A stretch of DNA of 64,000 nucleotides from CAISIP01 sp031396205 (GTDB lineage: Bacteria; Pseudomonadota; Gammaproteobacteria; Burkholderiales; Burkholderiaceae_C), in contig JANNKH010000006.1 in the NCBI GenBank assembly GCA_031396205.1, forward strand, positions 280,747 through 344,746, read 5' to 3'. The notes beneath the pieces were generated by a model, which was given only the letters and a program-made list of their open reading frames with translations, was not told where the DNA came from and made no database searches. The translations under genes and the position numbers were made by a program. This document shows, in pieces, positions 1-7,422 of the stretch (the first letter of the stretch is position 1; each line of letters starts with the position of its first letter).

Positions 1-376
1 CGCTGACCAGGTATTCGCGCACCAGGCCGACGGCACCCTTGCGCTGCGCAAGCCAGCCGCTGTGCAGTGTGAAGGCATGCGCCGTGCCGCCCGTGGCGAT
101 GCCGCGCTCGATAGCCAGCAGGCGGTCCCCCAGGCGCGCCTGGTAGGTCTTGAAGATGCCTTCCTGCAGCCACAACACCGCAAGCAACAGCAACAACCAG
201 GCGTCATGCAGTTCGATCACGATGCCACCGAAAAACAGCACGATCGCGGTGAGCTTGATGGTGAGCGCACCGAACTCGTATCGCTCGTACAAGGGTTGCA
301 GCACGGCCCATTCCCGGGCCGCCGCGTCGTTGGTCTGCAATTCCATGCCCATGTGCTCCAGTGGTTGCGCCAGCAT
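1..376 (-). CDS. Small membrane protein of unknown function (3' end cut by window)
   Basis: I do not recognise this protein family. Reading leftwards from an ATG at 376 gives at least 125 codons without a stop, running off the window. The visible part starts MLAQPLEHMG, has a charged stretch (LYERYEFGAL), then two hydrophobic segments at about residues 38-56 and 60-74, and continues with EGIFKTYQARLGDRL. This suggests two membrane helices and a cytoplasmic tail. The start codon follows directly on the TAG stop of the upstream exporter gene (TAGATG), so the two are probably translated as one operon. The C-terminus is missing. Function could be accessory to the exporter, but nothing in the sequence shows that. 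Confidence 0.6.
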   Translation of the reverse strand, partial: MLAQPLEHMGMELQTNDAAAREWAVLQPLYERYEFGALTIKLTAIVLFFGGIVIELHDAWLLLLLAVLWLQEGIFKTYQARLGDRLLAIERGIATGGTAHAFTLHSGWLAQRKGAVGLVREYLVS

Positions 377-1642
377 CTATCCGTCGACCGCCATGCCGAC
401 CCTGCCGGCGGGAGTGGCATCCTCCAGCCGCCCGATCAGCGGCCAACGCCGGCACACCGTGATCCAGGCGAACAGCCCGATCGACAGCAGCCCCAGCGAG
501 GCCAGCGCCAGCGCCACCGTCGAATGCATCACAACGGGTGCAATCACGCCGGCCGTGACGCCATTGGCGCCAGAGCCGACAAACATCTGCAGCGAGGACG
601 CCATGCCCCGGCGCGCGGGATGCAGGTCCAGCACCATCAGGGTCACCACCGGCACCATCAGCGCCCAGCCGAACGCAAATACGGTCAGCGGCAGCATCGC
701 CCAGTACGCATGGGCCTTGAACAGCACATTGGCCAGCAGATTGACCAGCGCGGCGCAGACCATGAGGATGAACCCGATCCGGATTTGCCTGCGCGGTGCC
801 ACTTTGCCCGCCAGGCGCCCACTGAGCCAGGCCCCAGCCATGATGCCGCCGATGTTGAGCACGAAAAACCAGAAAAACTGTGTCGGCGCCAGCCCCAGGT
901 GTCCGCCCAGGAACGCCGGCGCCGCCAGCACATACAGGAAGTTGCCATTGAACGGTAATCCGGCGGCCACTGCGAGCAGCACGAAACGTGGATCCAGTCC
1001 CAGCTGCCAGTAACCACGCAGCAGATTGCGGACCCGAAACGACTGGCGCTGTGCAGGATCCAGCGTCTCGGGCAGGAAGCGGTAATTGGAGATCCACAAT
1101 GCGACACCGATCGCAGCCAGAAACCAGAAGATGCTGCGCCATCCCAGCCACACGAACAACCAGCCGCCAATCAGCGGCGCTATCGCCGGCGCGATCCCGA
1201 AAAAGATCGTGATCTGGCTCATCACCCGCTGCGCCTGCGAGGGTGGAAACAGGTCGCGCACCACGGCGCGCGAGACCACGATGCCGGCACCGGTGGACAG
1301 ACCCTGCAGGATGCGGAAGAAAACCAGCTGACCAATGTCCTGCGACAACGCGCATCCGACCGACGACAGCGCAAATATCGCAACGCCCCACAACACCACC
1401 GGGCGTCGGCCGAAACTGTCGGAAATCGCGCCATGGAACAGGCTCATGAACGAAAAGCCGAACAGGTAGGCCGACAGCGTCTGCTGCATCTGCACTGGCG
1501 TGGCGCCCAGCGAGTCGGTGATGCCGGCGAACGCCGGCAGATAGGTGTCAATCGAGAACGGTCCCACCATGCCCAGCACCGCCAGCAGGATGGCCAGTGC
1601 CCAGCGCGGGCCGCGCCAGAGGGAGTCGGCTTGGGGATGCAT
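377..1642 (-). CDS. Bcr/CflA-type multidrug efflux MFS transporter
   Basis: Inner-membrane proton antiporter of the DHA1 family. The 421 residues match the usual length of Bcr/CflA proteins. The first helix carries the family-typical GPFSIDTYLPAF, the loop between helices 2 and 3 reads GAISDSFGRRPVVLWG (MFS motif A), and helix 5 has the GIAPAIAPLIGG antiporter motif C. About twelve hydrophobic segments are visible. Substrate cannot be read from sequence; relatives export drugs such as bicyclomycin, or sulfonamides and cysteine-like compounds. The start at MHPQADSLW has no good ribosome site, but no better start precedes the first helix. Its stop abuts the start of the next small membrane gene. 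Confidence 0.9.
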   Translation of the reverse strand: MHPQADSLWRGPRWALAILLAVLGMVGPFSIDTYLPAFAGITDSLGATPVQMQQTLSAYLFGFSFMSLFHGAISDSFGRRPVVLWGVAIFALSSVGCALSQDIGQLVFFRILQGLSTGAGIVVSRAVVRDLFPPSQAQRVMSQITIFFGIAPAIAPLIGGWLFVWLGWRSIFWFLAAIGVALWISNYRFLPETLDPAQRQSFRVRNLLRGYWQLGLDPRFVLLAVAAGLPFNGNFLYVLAAPAFLGGHLGLAPTQFFWFFVLNIGGIMAGAWLSGRLAGKVAPRRQIRIGFILMVCAALVNLLANVLFKAHAYWAMLPLTVFAFGWALMVPVVTLMVLDLHPARRGMASSLQMFVGSGANGVTAGVIAPVVMHSTVALALASLGLLSIGLFAWITVCRRWPLIGRLEDATPAGRVGMAVDG

Positions 1643-1812
1643 GCGGATGGGACCGGTCAGATACGGGTATGGCGCTCGGGGACGGCAGCGCTGGTTTGCG
1701 CGGACCGGTCCTGCATTGTCGCCATAAACACAGCCGCATCAGGAGCGGGCGTGGTATCGGGTCCCTGCTGTCCATGCCGGGCTGATGCCTCGGCCAATCG
1801 CCTGCGGCCGGG

Positions 1813-2076
1813 TCAGCGCGCGAATGTGTAGTGGAACGGCGAATTGAGCGTGAATCGCTCTGCGAAACCGAGCGCCCGCAGGCACGCCAGGACATGCCGC
1901 AATTGCCGCGCGCCCTGGCACTGCACCAGTCGGCAAACGTCGCCCTGCGCATTGCTGATGGCGATCAACACGGATGCGCCATAGATCGGATCGCGCGCGC
2001 CGGCCCTGCGCAGCGCGGCCAGTACCAGCGCGTCGTCGCACAGGCGCTCTGCCCCGTCAATCAGCGAGATGATCAT
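1813..2076 (-). CDS. Small hypothetical protein
   Basis: I do not recognise this 87-residue protein. It starts MIISLIDGAERL and ends NSPFHYTFAR; the composition is ordinary for a soluble protein, with a likely helical N-terminal half (LCDDALVLAALRRAGARDP). The frame stays open upstream to 2289, but that part would overlap the groES promoter and CIRCE site and is rich in Arg, so the internal ATG at 2076 is preferred. The ribosome site is weak (AAGATAG). Other frames are also open here, which lowers certainty. It is divergent from groES and has no obvious link to it. Confidence 0.45.
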   Translation of the reverse strand: MIISLIDGAERLCDDALVLAALRRAGARDPIYGASVLIAISNAQGDVCRLVQCQGARQLRHVLACLRALGFAERFTLNSPFHYTFAR

Positions 2077-2254
2077 GGCTGCTATCTTACTGACGCGCGC
2101 AGGCGCGGTGGCCAGACTGCTGGCGCCGCCAGGCGGTGGTCGCACGCTCCGCTGGCGCAGGACGATCACCGCGCCAACCAGCGCGTTCGCAAGGTACAGC
2201 CCGCGCCGGCACTGCCAGCCGGGCTGGTTGGCCACATCTTTTTTATGGCGCCGG

Positions 2255-2281
2255 CTTGAAATAGCGCTCGAAGCCCTTATC
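2255..2281 (+). promoter_or_regulatory. Candidate sigma-32 heat-shock promoter of groESL
   Basis: CTTGAA at 2255-2260 followed after 13 bases by CCCTTATC at 2274-2281. This resembles the sigma-32 consensus (CTTGAAA, 13-15 bases, CCCCATNT). It sits 117 bases before the groES ATG and directly upstream of the CIRCE element, so the transcript would start inside the operator. Confidence 0.65.
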
Positions 2282-2282
2282 A

Positions 2283-2309
2283 TTAGCACTCGATGGAGAT
2301 GAGTGCTAG
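2283..2309. promoter_or_regulatory. CIRCE operator (HrcA binding site)
   Basis: TTAGCACTC, nine bases, then GAGTGCTAG: an inverted repeat differing from the CIRCE consensus TTAGCACTC-N9-GAGTGCTAA only at the last base. CIRCE is the binding site of the heat-shock repressor HrcA. Its position just after the sigma-32-like -10 fits blocking transcription start. The hrcA gene is not in this window. Confidence 0.93.
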
Positions 2310-2397
2310 CAACACCATCGACTCAAGTTATTGAGCACCAACTTTTGTGTTGCTGCTTTTTTGATGTCAACCCTGTTTCAAATCAAGGAGATCTTTT

Positions 2398-2691
2398 ATG
2401 AAACTTCGCCCCCTGCACGACCGTGTGATCGTCAAACGCGTGGAAAACGAAACCAAGACGGCGTCTGGCATCGTCATTCCTGATAGCGCGGCTGAAAAGC
2501 CGGATCAGGGAGAAGTACTGGCTGTTGGCCCAGGCAAGAAAAACGACAAGGGCGAGATCAGCGCCATGGCCGTCAAAGTCGGCGACCGCGTCCTGTTCGG
2601 CAAATACAGCGGCCAGACCGTCAAGGTCGACGGCGACGAACTGCTGGTGATGAAGGAAGACGACCTGTTCGCAGTCGTCGACGCCAAGTAA
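2398..2691 (+). CDS. groES: Co-chaperonin GroES
   Basis: The 97-residue heptameric lid of the GroEL chaperonin, cytoplasmic. It opens with MKLRPLHDRVIVKRVE and includes the mobile loop region (ETKTASGIVIPDSAAEKPDQGEV) and the conserved GKYSGQTVKVDG core; the length is typical. A strong ribosome site (AAGGAGATCTTTT) precedes the ATG. It is the first gene of a two-gene operon, 44 bases before groEL. Expression is predicted to be controlled by both the sigma-32-like promoter and the CIRCE operator just upstream. Confidence 0.98.
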   Translation: MKLRPLHDRVIVKRVENETKTASGIVIPDSAAEKPDQGEVLAVGPGKKNDKGEISAMAVKVGDRVLFGKYSGQTVKVDGDELLVMKEDDLFAVVDAK

Positions 2692-2735
2692 TCCACCCAG
2701 CCCATCCACTCATTTACTAGATTCGGAGAAATACT

Positions 2736-4397
2736 ATGGCAGCAAAAGACGTCATTTTCGGCGGCGAAGCCCGCGCACGCATGGTCGAGGGTGTGAACAT
2801 CCTGGCCAACGCCGTCAAGGTAACCCTGGGCCCCAAAGGCCGTAACGTGGTGCTCGAGCGTTCGTTCGGCGCCCCCACCGTGACCAAGGACGGGGTGTCC
2901 GTGGCCAAGGAAATCGAACTCAAGGACAAGCTGCAGAACATGGGCGCGCAGATGGTCAAGGAAGTCGCTTCCAAGACCTCCGACATCGCTGGCGACGGCA
3001 CCACCACGGCTACCGTGCTGGCCCAGAGCATCATCCGCGAAGGCATGAAGTATGTCGCGGCCGGCATGAACCCGATGGATCTGAAGCGCGGCATCGACAA
3101 GGCGGTCACCGCTCTGGTCGCCGAGCTGAAGAAAGCCTCGAAAGCCACCACCACCTCCAAGGAAATCGCCCAGGTAGGCTCGATCTCGGCCAATGCCGAC
3201 GAGACCATCGGCAAGATCATCGCTGACGCGATGGACAAGGTCGGCAAGGAAGGCGTGATTACCGTTGAAGACGGCAAGTCGCTCGAGTCCGAGCTCGAGG
3301 TCGTCGAAGGCATGCAATTCGACCGCGGCTACCTGTCGCCCTACTTCATCAACAACCCTGAAAAACAGGCTGCGATGCTGGAGAACCCGTTCGTGCTGTT
3401 GTATGACAAGAAGATCAGCAACATCCGCGACCTGTTGCCCACGCTCGAGCAAGTGGCCAAGTCCGGCCGTCCGCTGCTGATCGTCTCCGAAGACGTCGAA
3501 GGCGAGGCCCTGGCAACACTGGTGGTCAACACCATCCGCGGCATCCTGAAGGTTGTGGCTGTCAAGGCGCCCGGTTTCGGCGATCGCCGCAAAGCCATGC
3601 TGGAAGACATCGCCATCCTGACCGGTGGCAAGGTCATTGCCGAAGAAGTCGGCCTGACGCTCGAAAAAGTCACGCTGGCTGACCTGGGTTCTGCCAAGCG
3701 CGTCGAAGTGAGCAAGGAAAACACCATCATCATCGATGGCGCCGGTGCCGCTGCCGACATCGAGGCGCGCGTCAAGCAGGTGCGTGTTCAGATCGAGGAG
3801 GCCACCTCCGACTACGACAAGGAAAAGCTCCAGGAGCGGGTTGCCAAACTCGCTGGTGGCGTGGCCCTGATCAAGGTTGGCGCTGCCACCGAAGTCGAGA
3901 TGAAAGAGAAGAAGGCCCGCGTCGAGGACGCACTGCACGCAACCCGCGCTGCAGTCGAAGAAGGCATCGTGGCCGGTGGTGGCGTAGCGCTGCTGCGTGC
4001 CATGCAGTCCGCCGGCAAGATCAAGGGTGACAACTCGGACCAGGACGCCGGCATCAAGCTGGTCCTGCGTGCGATCGAGTCGCCGCTGCGCGAGATTGTG
4101 TACAACGCTGGCGGCGAAGCCTCCGTCGTCGTCAATGCGGTGCTGGCTGGCAAGGGCAACTACGGCTTCAACGCCTCCAACGACACCTATGGCGACATGA
4201 TCGAAATGGGTATCCTGGACCCGACCAAGGTGACCCGCACCGCGCTGCAGAACGCAGCCTCGGTCGCGTCGCTGATGCTGACCACCGAAGCCATGATCGC
4301 CGAGGCTCCTAAAGAAGAGTCCGGCGCTGGTGGCATGGGCGGCGGCATGGGCGGCGACATGGGTGGCATGGGCGGCATGGGCGGCATGGGCATGTAA
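2736..4397 (+). CDS. groEL: Chaperonin GroEL (60 kDa)
   Basis: ATP-dependent folding chamber; 14-mer working with GroES. The 553 residues include the ATP-binding DGTTTATVLAQ segment, the apical and intermediate domains in canonical order, and the family signature near AAVEEGIVAGGG. The C-terminus ends in a Gly-Gly-Met repeat tail (GGMGG units, last residues GGMGM), typical of GroEL proteins of this size. Its ribosome site is CGGAGAAATACT. An intrinsic terminator lies about 100 bases after the stop, so the operon ends here. No second groEL copy is visible in the window. Confidence 0.98.
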   Translation: MAAKDVIFGGEARARMVEGVNILANAVKVTLGPKGRNVVLERSFGAPTVTKDGVSVAKEIELKDKLQNMGAQMVKEVASKTSDIAGDGTTTATVLAQSIIREGMKYVAAGMNPMDLKRGIDKAVTALVAELKKASKATTTSKEIAQVGSISANADETIGKIIADAMDKVGKEGVITVEDGKSLESELEVVEGMQFDRGYLSPYFINNPEKQAAMLENPFVLLYDKKISNIRDLLPTLEQVAKSGRPLLIVSEDVEGEALATLVVNTIRGILKVVAVKAPGFGDRRKAMLEDIAILTGGKVIAEEVGLTLEKVTLADLGSAKRVEVSKENTIIIDGAGAAADIEARVKQVRVQIEEATSDYDKEKLQERVAKLAGGVALIKVGAATEVEMKEKKARVEDALHATRAAVEEGIVAGGGVALLRAMQSAGKIKGDNSDQDAGIKLVLRAIESPLREIVYNAGGEASVVVNAVLAGKGNYGFNASNDTYGDMIEMGILDPTKVTRTALQNAASVASLMLTTEAMIAEAPKEESGAGGMGGGMGGDMGGMGGMGGMGM

Positions 4398-4497
4398 TCC
4401 GGCCCCTGGCCTTGAGGGCCGTCGGACACCGCGCCTTGCGGCCTGACAACCTTCAAGTCCCGTCGGGTCGCGTCGTCGCTGCCCGACCAGTAATCAG

Positions 4498-4533
4498 AAA
4501 CCCCGCAGTGTGCGAACGCTGCGGGGTTTTTTT
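4498..4533 (+). terminator. Intrinsic terminator of the groESL operon
   Basis: Stem CCCCGCAG (4501-4508) pairs with CTGCGGGG (4519-4526), flanked by AAA on the left and a run of seven T at 4527-4533. The convergent gene to its right ends at 4611, so it may serve only groESL. Confidence 0.9.
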
Positions 4534-4610
4534 CTTGTGCGACGCAGCACCAGTCGACGAGGTAGCAGGGTTTGCCGGGCTTGGCGCGAACGGATGGGAA
4601 TGAATGGTTC

Positions 4611-5282
4611 TCAGGCGGCAAGCGCGGCCGGCTGGGACAACACCTCATCATCGTTGGCCGCCACGACCTGCACATCGGTATGCACGACCTCGGTCATGAA
4701 CCCGAGCAGCCGATTCTTGGTCGCCTGCCAGGCGTCCTTGGCGCCGGCCACATCCAGCGCCAGGATCTGGTGTGGCAATCCGCCGCCGCTGGCCAGCGGA
4801 ACCCAGGCACCGCCCTCGAACACATCCTGGAATCCGAGGCTGCGGTAATTGCGGATCAGCGCCGCGGAACGGGCACCGATCACCATCCAGCGCACCTGAG
4901 TAGCCAGGCAATATTGGTAGCTGGCCTTCATCAACAACAGCTTGACCATGTTGCTGGCACCCGCTACGACCGCCAGCCGCGATACCTGGGCCCGCAATCG
5001 GCTTGTCAACCAGCCCGGCAGGTACAGACTCGACTCCAGCGTGAGCGGGCCAAAACCGCTTACCTGAATCCGGGCAGTCCCCACGCACTGGCCGCTGGAT
5101 CGATCGCGGCACAACAGCACAACCGTGCCCTCCGCCGTGTCCAATTGCTCCATGTCGCCAAACCTGGGGCCGAGTTCCGGATCATGGTGCCCATAGGCAA
5201 TGGCGCGCACCCTGCACGCATCGCGAAAATCCTGGTCGCTGTTGGCCAGCCGAACCGCAAATCCCAGACTTGCCGTTTCCAT
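4611..5282 (-). CDS. FeeM-like N-acyl amino acid synthase (GNAT-fold acyltransferase)
   Basis: Predicted acyltransferase of the FeeM group, relatives of LuxI autoinducer synthases that join fatty acyl chains from acyl-ACP to amino acids. The 223 residues show the group's pattern: an N-terminal R-x-R-x3-Y (residues about 24-30, RVRAIAY), an acidic stretch, a GTARI strand (about 68-72), then SRLAVVAG at the acetyl-CoA-binding-like core, and a late LIRNYRSLGF as in GNAT folds. A ribosome site (AAGGA) precedes the ATG. It is convergent with groEL and not in an operon. No LuxR-type regulator, acyl carrier protein or exosortase gene is nearby, so product and role are unknown. Identification is from motif pattern only. 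Confidence 0.6.
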   Translation of the reverse strand: METASLGFAVRLANSDQDFRDACRVRAIAYGHHDPELGPRFGDMEQLDTAEGTVVLLCRDRSSGQCVGTARIQVSGFGPLTLESSLYLPGWLTSRLRAQVSRLAVVAGASNMVKLLLMKASYQYCLATQVRWMVIGARSAALIRNYRSLGFQDVFEGGAWVPLASGGGLPHQILALDVAGAKDAWQATKNRLLGFMTEVVHTDVQVVAANDDEVLSQPAALAA

Positions 5283-5547
5283 AAGTAGGATTCCTTTAAG
5301 GCGAAATAGTGAATGCCACCCCAGAATTGTCGCTCAGCGCATACCCGCCTCCACACTAGCATCGAGTTCACAAACCAATCAACTGAAAACCACACCATAA
5401 GCGCGACCGGCCGGTAGGACAGTCGGAAATTGGCCACAACCAGCGCCCGCCGATTCGATGTCGCACCAGCAGGCATTCGATCGGGAGCGGCCAGACCAAC
5501 ACGTTGGCAGATGCATCCAGTAGCGCCGGCGCACAGCCTGCGCGACT

Positions 5548-6174
5548 TCAGGCCAGTGCGCGGGCCAGCTGCAGCGCAGCCTGCTGCGGCGATTCGAAAT
5601 GCACGCCGCGCCATCCCCGGGCCTGTGCCACCGCCACATTGGCCGCCAGGTCGTCGATGAATACCGTTTGCGCCGGCTCCAGTGCATACCGCGCCTCCAA
5701 CAACGCGTAAATGGCGGGATCAGGCTTGATGAGTTGCACATCGCCGGAAAAAACACCGCCATCGAACCAGCGCAAAAACGCATGGCGACGCTCCAGCACC
5801 CGGGCGAACGGAGCCGGCATATTGGACAGGTAGAACAGCCGAATCGCGCCCGATCGTTCACGCCGTTCGCGCAACCGCGCCAGCAGGTCTACGGTATCGG
5901 GCATCGGCGCCAGCCGCTCTCCGATGCCCGACATGAAGGCCAACAAATCTGGCTGTGGCAGCGCCAGGCGCTGCGCGGTGCGCTCGACCACCAGCGGCAA
6001 GGGCAATGCGCCACGGTCGAACGCCTGCCAGTCATCATGGTGAAATATGTCCCGTGCCAACGCCTGCGCCGCATGCGGTGTTGGGGCCCGCTGCGCAAAC
6101 CGTTCCGCAACCAGCAGGTCGGGACGCCAGCTGAACAGCACGGCGCCAAAATCAAACACGATATTGGTCGTCAT
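5548..6174 (-). CDS. HAD-family hydrolase (YihX/epoxide hydrolase-like)
   Basis: Soluble 208-residue haloacid dehalogenase superfamily protein, probably a small-molecule phosphatase. Motif I is FDFGAVLF near the N-terminus (Asp nucleophile; Gly two positions on, as in YihX relatives), motif II is the Ser-Asn of LFYLSNMP, motif III the Lys of LIKPDPAIY, and motif IV the Asp pair in VFIDDLAANV. The start is fixed by the ATGA overlap with the stop of the upstream glycosylase gene (6171-6174), which implies translational coupling. It is the last gene of the tal-pgi leftward operon. The true substrate is not apparent. Confidence 0.85.
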   Translation of the reverse strand: MTTNIVFDFGAVLFSWRPDLLVAERFAQRAPTPHAAQALARDIFHHDDWQAFDRGALPLPLVVERTAQRLALPQPDLLAFMSGIGERLAPMPDTVDLLARLRERRERSGAIRLFYLSNMPAPFARVLERRHAFLRWFDGGVFSGDVQLIKPDPAIYALLEARYALEPAQTVFIDDLAANVAVAQARGWRGVHFESPQQAALQLARALA

Positions 6175-7403
6175 GCAGGCTCCTGCAGGCACAGCCGCAG
6201 TGCGCGCCGAACGACCGGGGCGAGTGATGCCGGCGCAGTGCGCAGCAAACGCACCCGCCCGGCGCCATGCCAGCGCGCACAGCGCACGAGCGCCCCCGCC
6301 AGCGCCGACACCAATGTGGCATCGGCCACCACGCCGGGTTCCAGAAACAGCACCTTGACCTCGAACACACCGTCTACCCGGTGGGCCTTGGCATCCAGCC
6401 TGCCGATCAAGGCGCCGCAATGGAGCAGCGGCAGCACGAAATAGCCGTGCCTGCGCTTTTCCGCCGGCGTGTAGCACTCGATGCGGTAGTCAAACCCGAA
6501 CAAGGTCGATACGCGTTCGCGGTCCCACACGATCGGGTCGAAAGGCGACAGCACCGTGGTGTGGACCGCCAGTAATCGGCCCCGCTGCGCCTGGCGCAGC
6601 AGCGACAGGTTGTCCACATGCACATACGCTGGCAATTCCCATCCGGCCACGGATGTGCGCACCAGCAGCCCCTGGGCCACCAGGTCATCCAGATCGGTAT
6701 CGCGCAGGCGCGGTTTGGTCCTGAAATAGTCGTTCACCCAGCGCGCCTGCGTGATGCCCAGCGCCAGCACCGAGCGCTCGATGAATTCCCGGTGCACGAC
6801 GGCGGGACCGGGCAGCGCCAGTTCCAGCACGCCCGGGTGCACGCGCTCGGCCAGGTCGTAGACACGCTGGAACCGGTCGCGAAGTGCCACCATCAGATCA
6901 CCACGGGCGAACAAGGCTTCGAGCCAGGTTTTTTCATCCTTCCAGCCCCACCAGCCACCACTGCGCCCATCGATACGGGCAAAGTCGGCCGATCGCACCG
7001 GGCCATTGCTGCGCACATGGTCCAGCAGGCGCGCCAGATGGGCACGCTGCTGCGCGTCGGCACTGCGGCCCATCGCCAGCCCCCAATGCTTGCGCGTGTC
7101 CCGGTTGTGGCTGCGGTGCAGTGCAAGCTGATCGACCGGCACCAAACAGGCTTCATGGGCCCAGCTTTCGAACACATGGCCGCGGACCAATGTGTCATCG
7201 AGCCATTGCATCGGGTAGGCACCCAGGCGCGAAAACAACACCAGGTACGGGCTGCGTGCCACCACATGAATGGTGTCGATCTGCAGCAACTGCATGCGTT
7301 CGATGCATCGGCGCACGGCCAGCGGCGTGGCCGCGCGCGGCGCGGGCCGCAGCAGCCCCTGGGCGGCCAGATGCAGATTGCGCGCCTGCTGGAGTGAAAG
7401 CAT
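6171..7403 (-). CDS. YcaQ/AlkZ-like winged-helix DNA glycosylase
   Basis: 410-residue member of the HTH_42 family, whose studied members (E. coli YcaQ, Streptomyces AlkZ) excise alkylated bases and unhook interstrand crosslinks. The catalytic motif is visible as Gln-Ile-Asp at residues 41-43 (LLQIDTIHVVARSPY), the QxD form typical of the YcaQ branch. Other family landmarks are FESWAHEACLVP and the late LSPFDPIVWDRERV. The frame is open further upstream, but that part overlaps pgi, so the ATG at 7403 (MLSLQQARNL) is chosen. It follows pgi by 19 bases and overlaps the HAD gene by 4, so it is expressed with sugar-phosphate genes, an odd partnership for a repair enzyme. Confidence 0.88.
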   Translation of the reverse strand: MLSLQQARNLHLAAQGLLRPAPRAATPLAVRRCIERMQLLQIDTIHVVARSPYLVLFSRLGAYPMQWLDDTLVRGHVFESWAHEACLVPVDQLALHRSHNRDTRKHWGLAMGRSADAQQRAHLARLLDHVRSNGPVRSADFARIDGRSGGWWGWKDEKTWLEALFARGDLMVALRDRFQRVYDLAERVHPGVLELALPGPAVVHREFIERSVLALGITQARWVNDYFRTKPRLRDTDLDDLVAQGLLVRTSVAGWELPAYVHVDNLSLLRQAQRGRLLAVHTTVLSPFDPIVWDRERVSTLFGFDYRIECYTPAEKRRHGYFVLPLLHCGALIGRLDAKAHRVDGVFEVKVLFLEPGVVADATLVSALAGALVRCARWHGAGRVRLLRTAPASLAPVVRRALRLCLQEPA

Positions 7404-7422
7404 GGGCGCGCGGCGTTGGCGG

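Noticed and set aside
2505..3938. Long open frame of 477 codons antisense to groES-groEL
   Set aside because: Composition is that of a shadow frame (Asp/Gly/Val-rich, no family pattern) over a certain groEL gene.
4611..5282. LuxI-type homoserine lactone synthase
   Set aside because: Motifs fit FeeM relatives better and no LuxR-type regulator is near.
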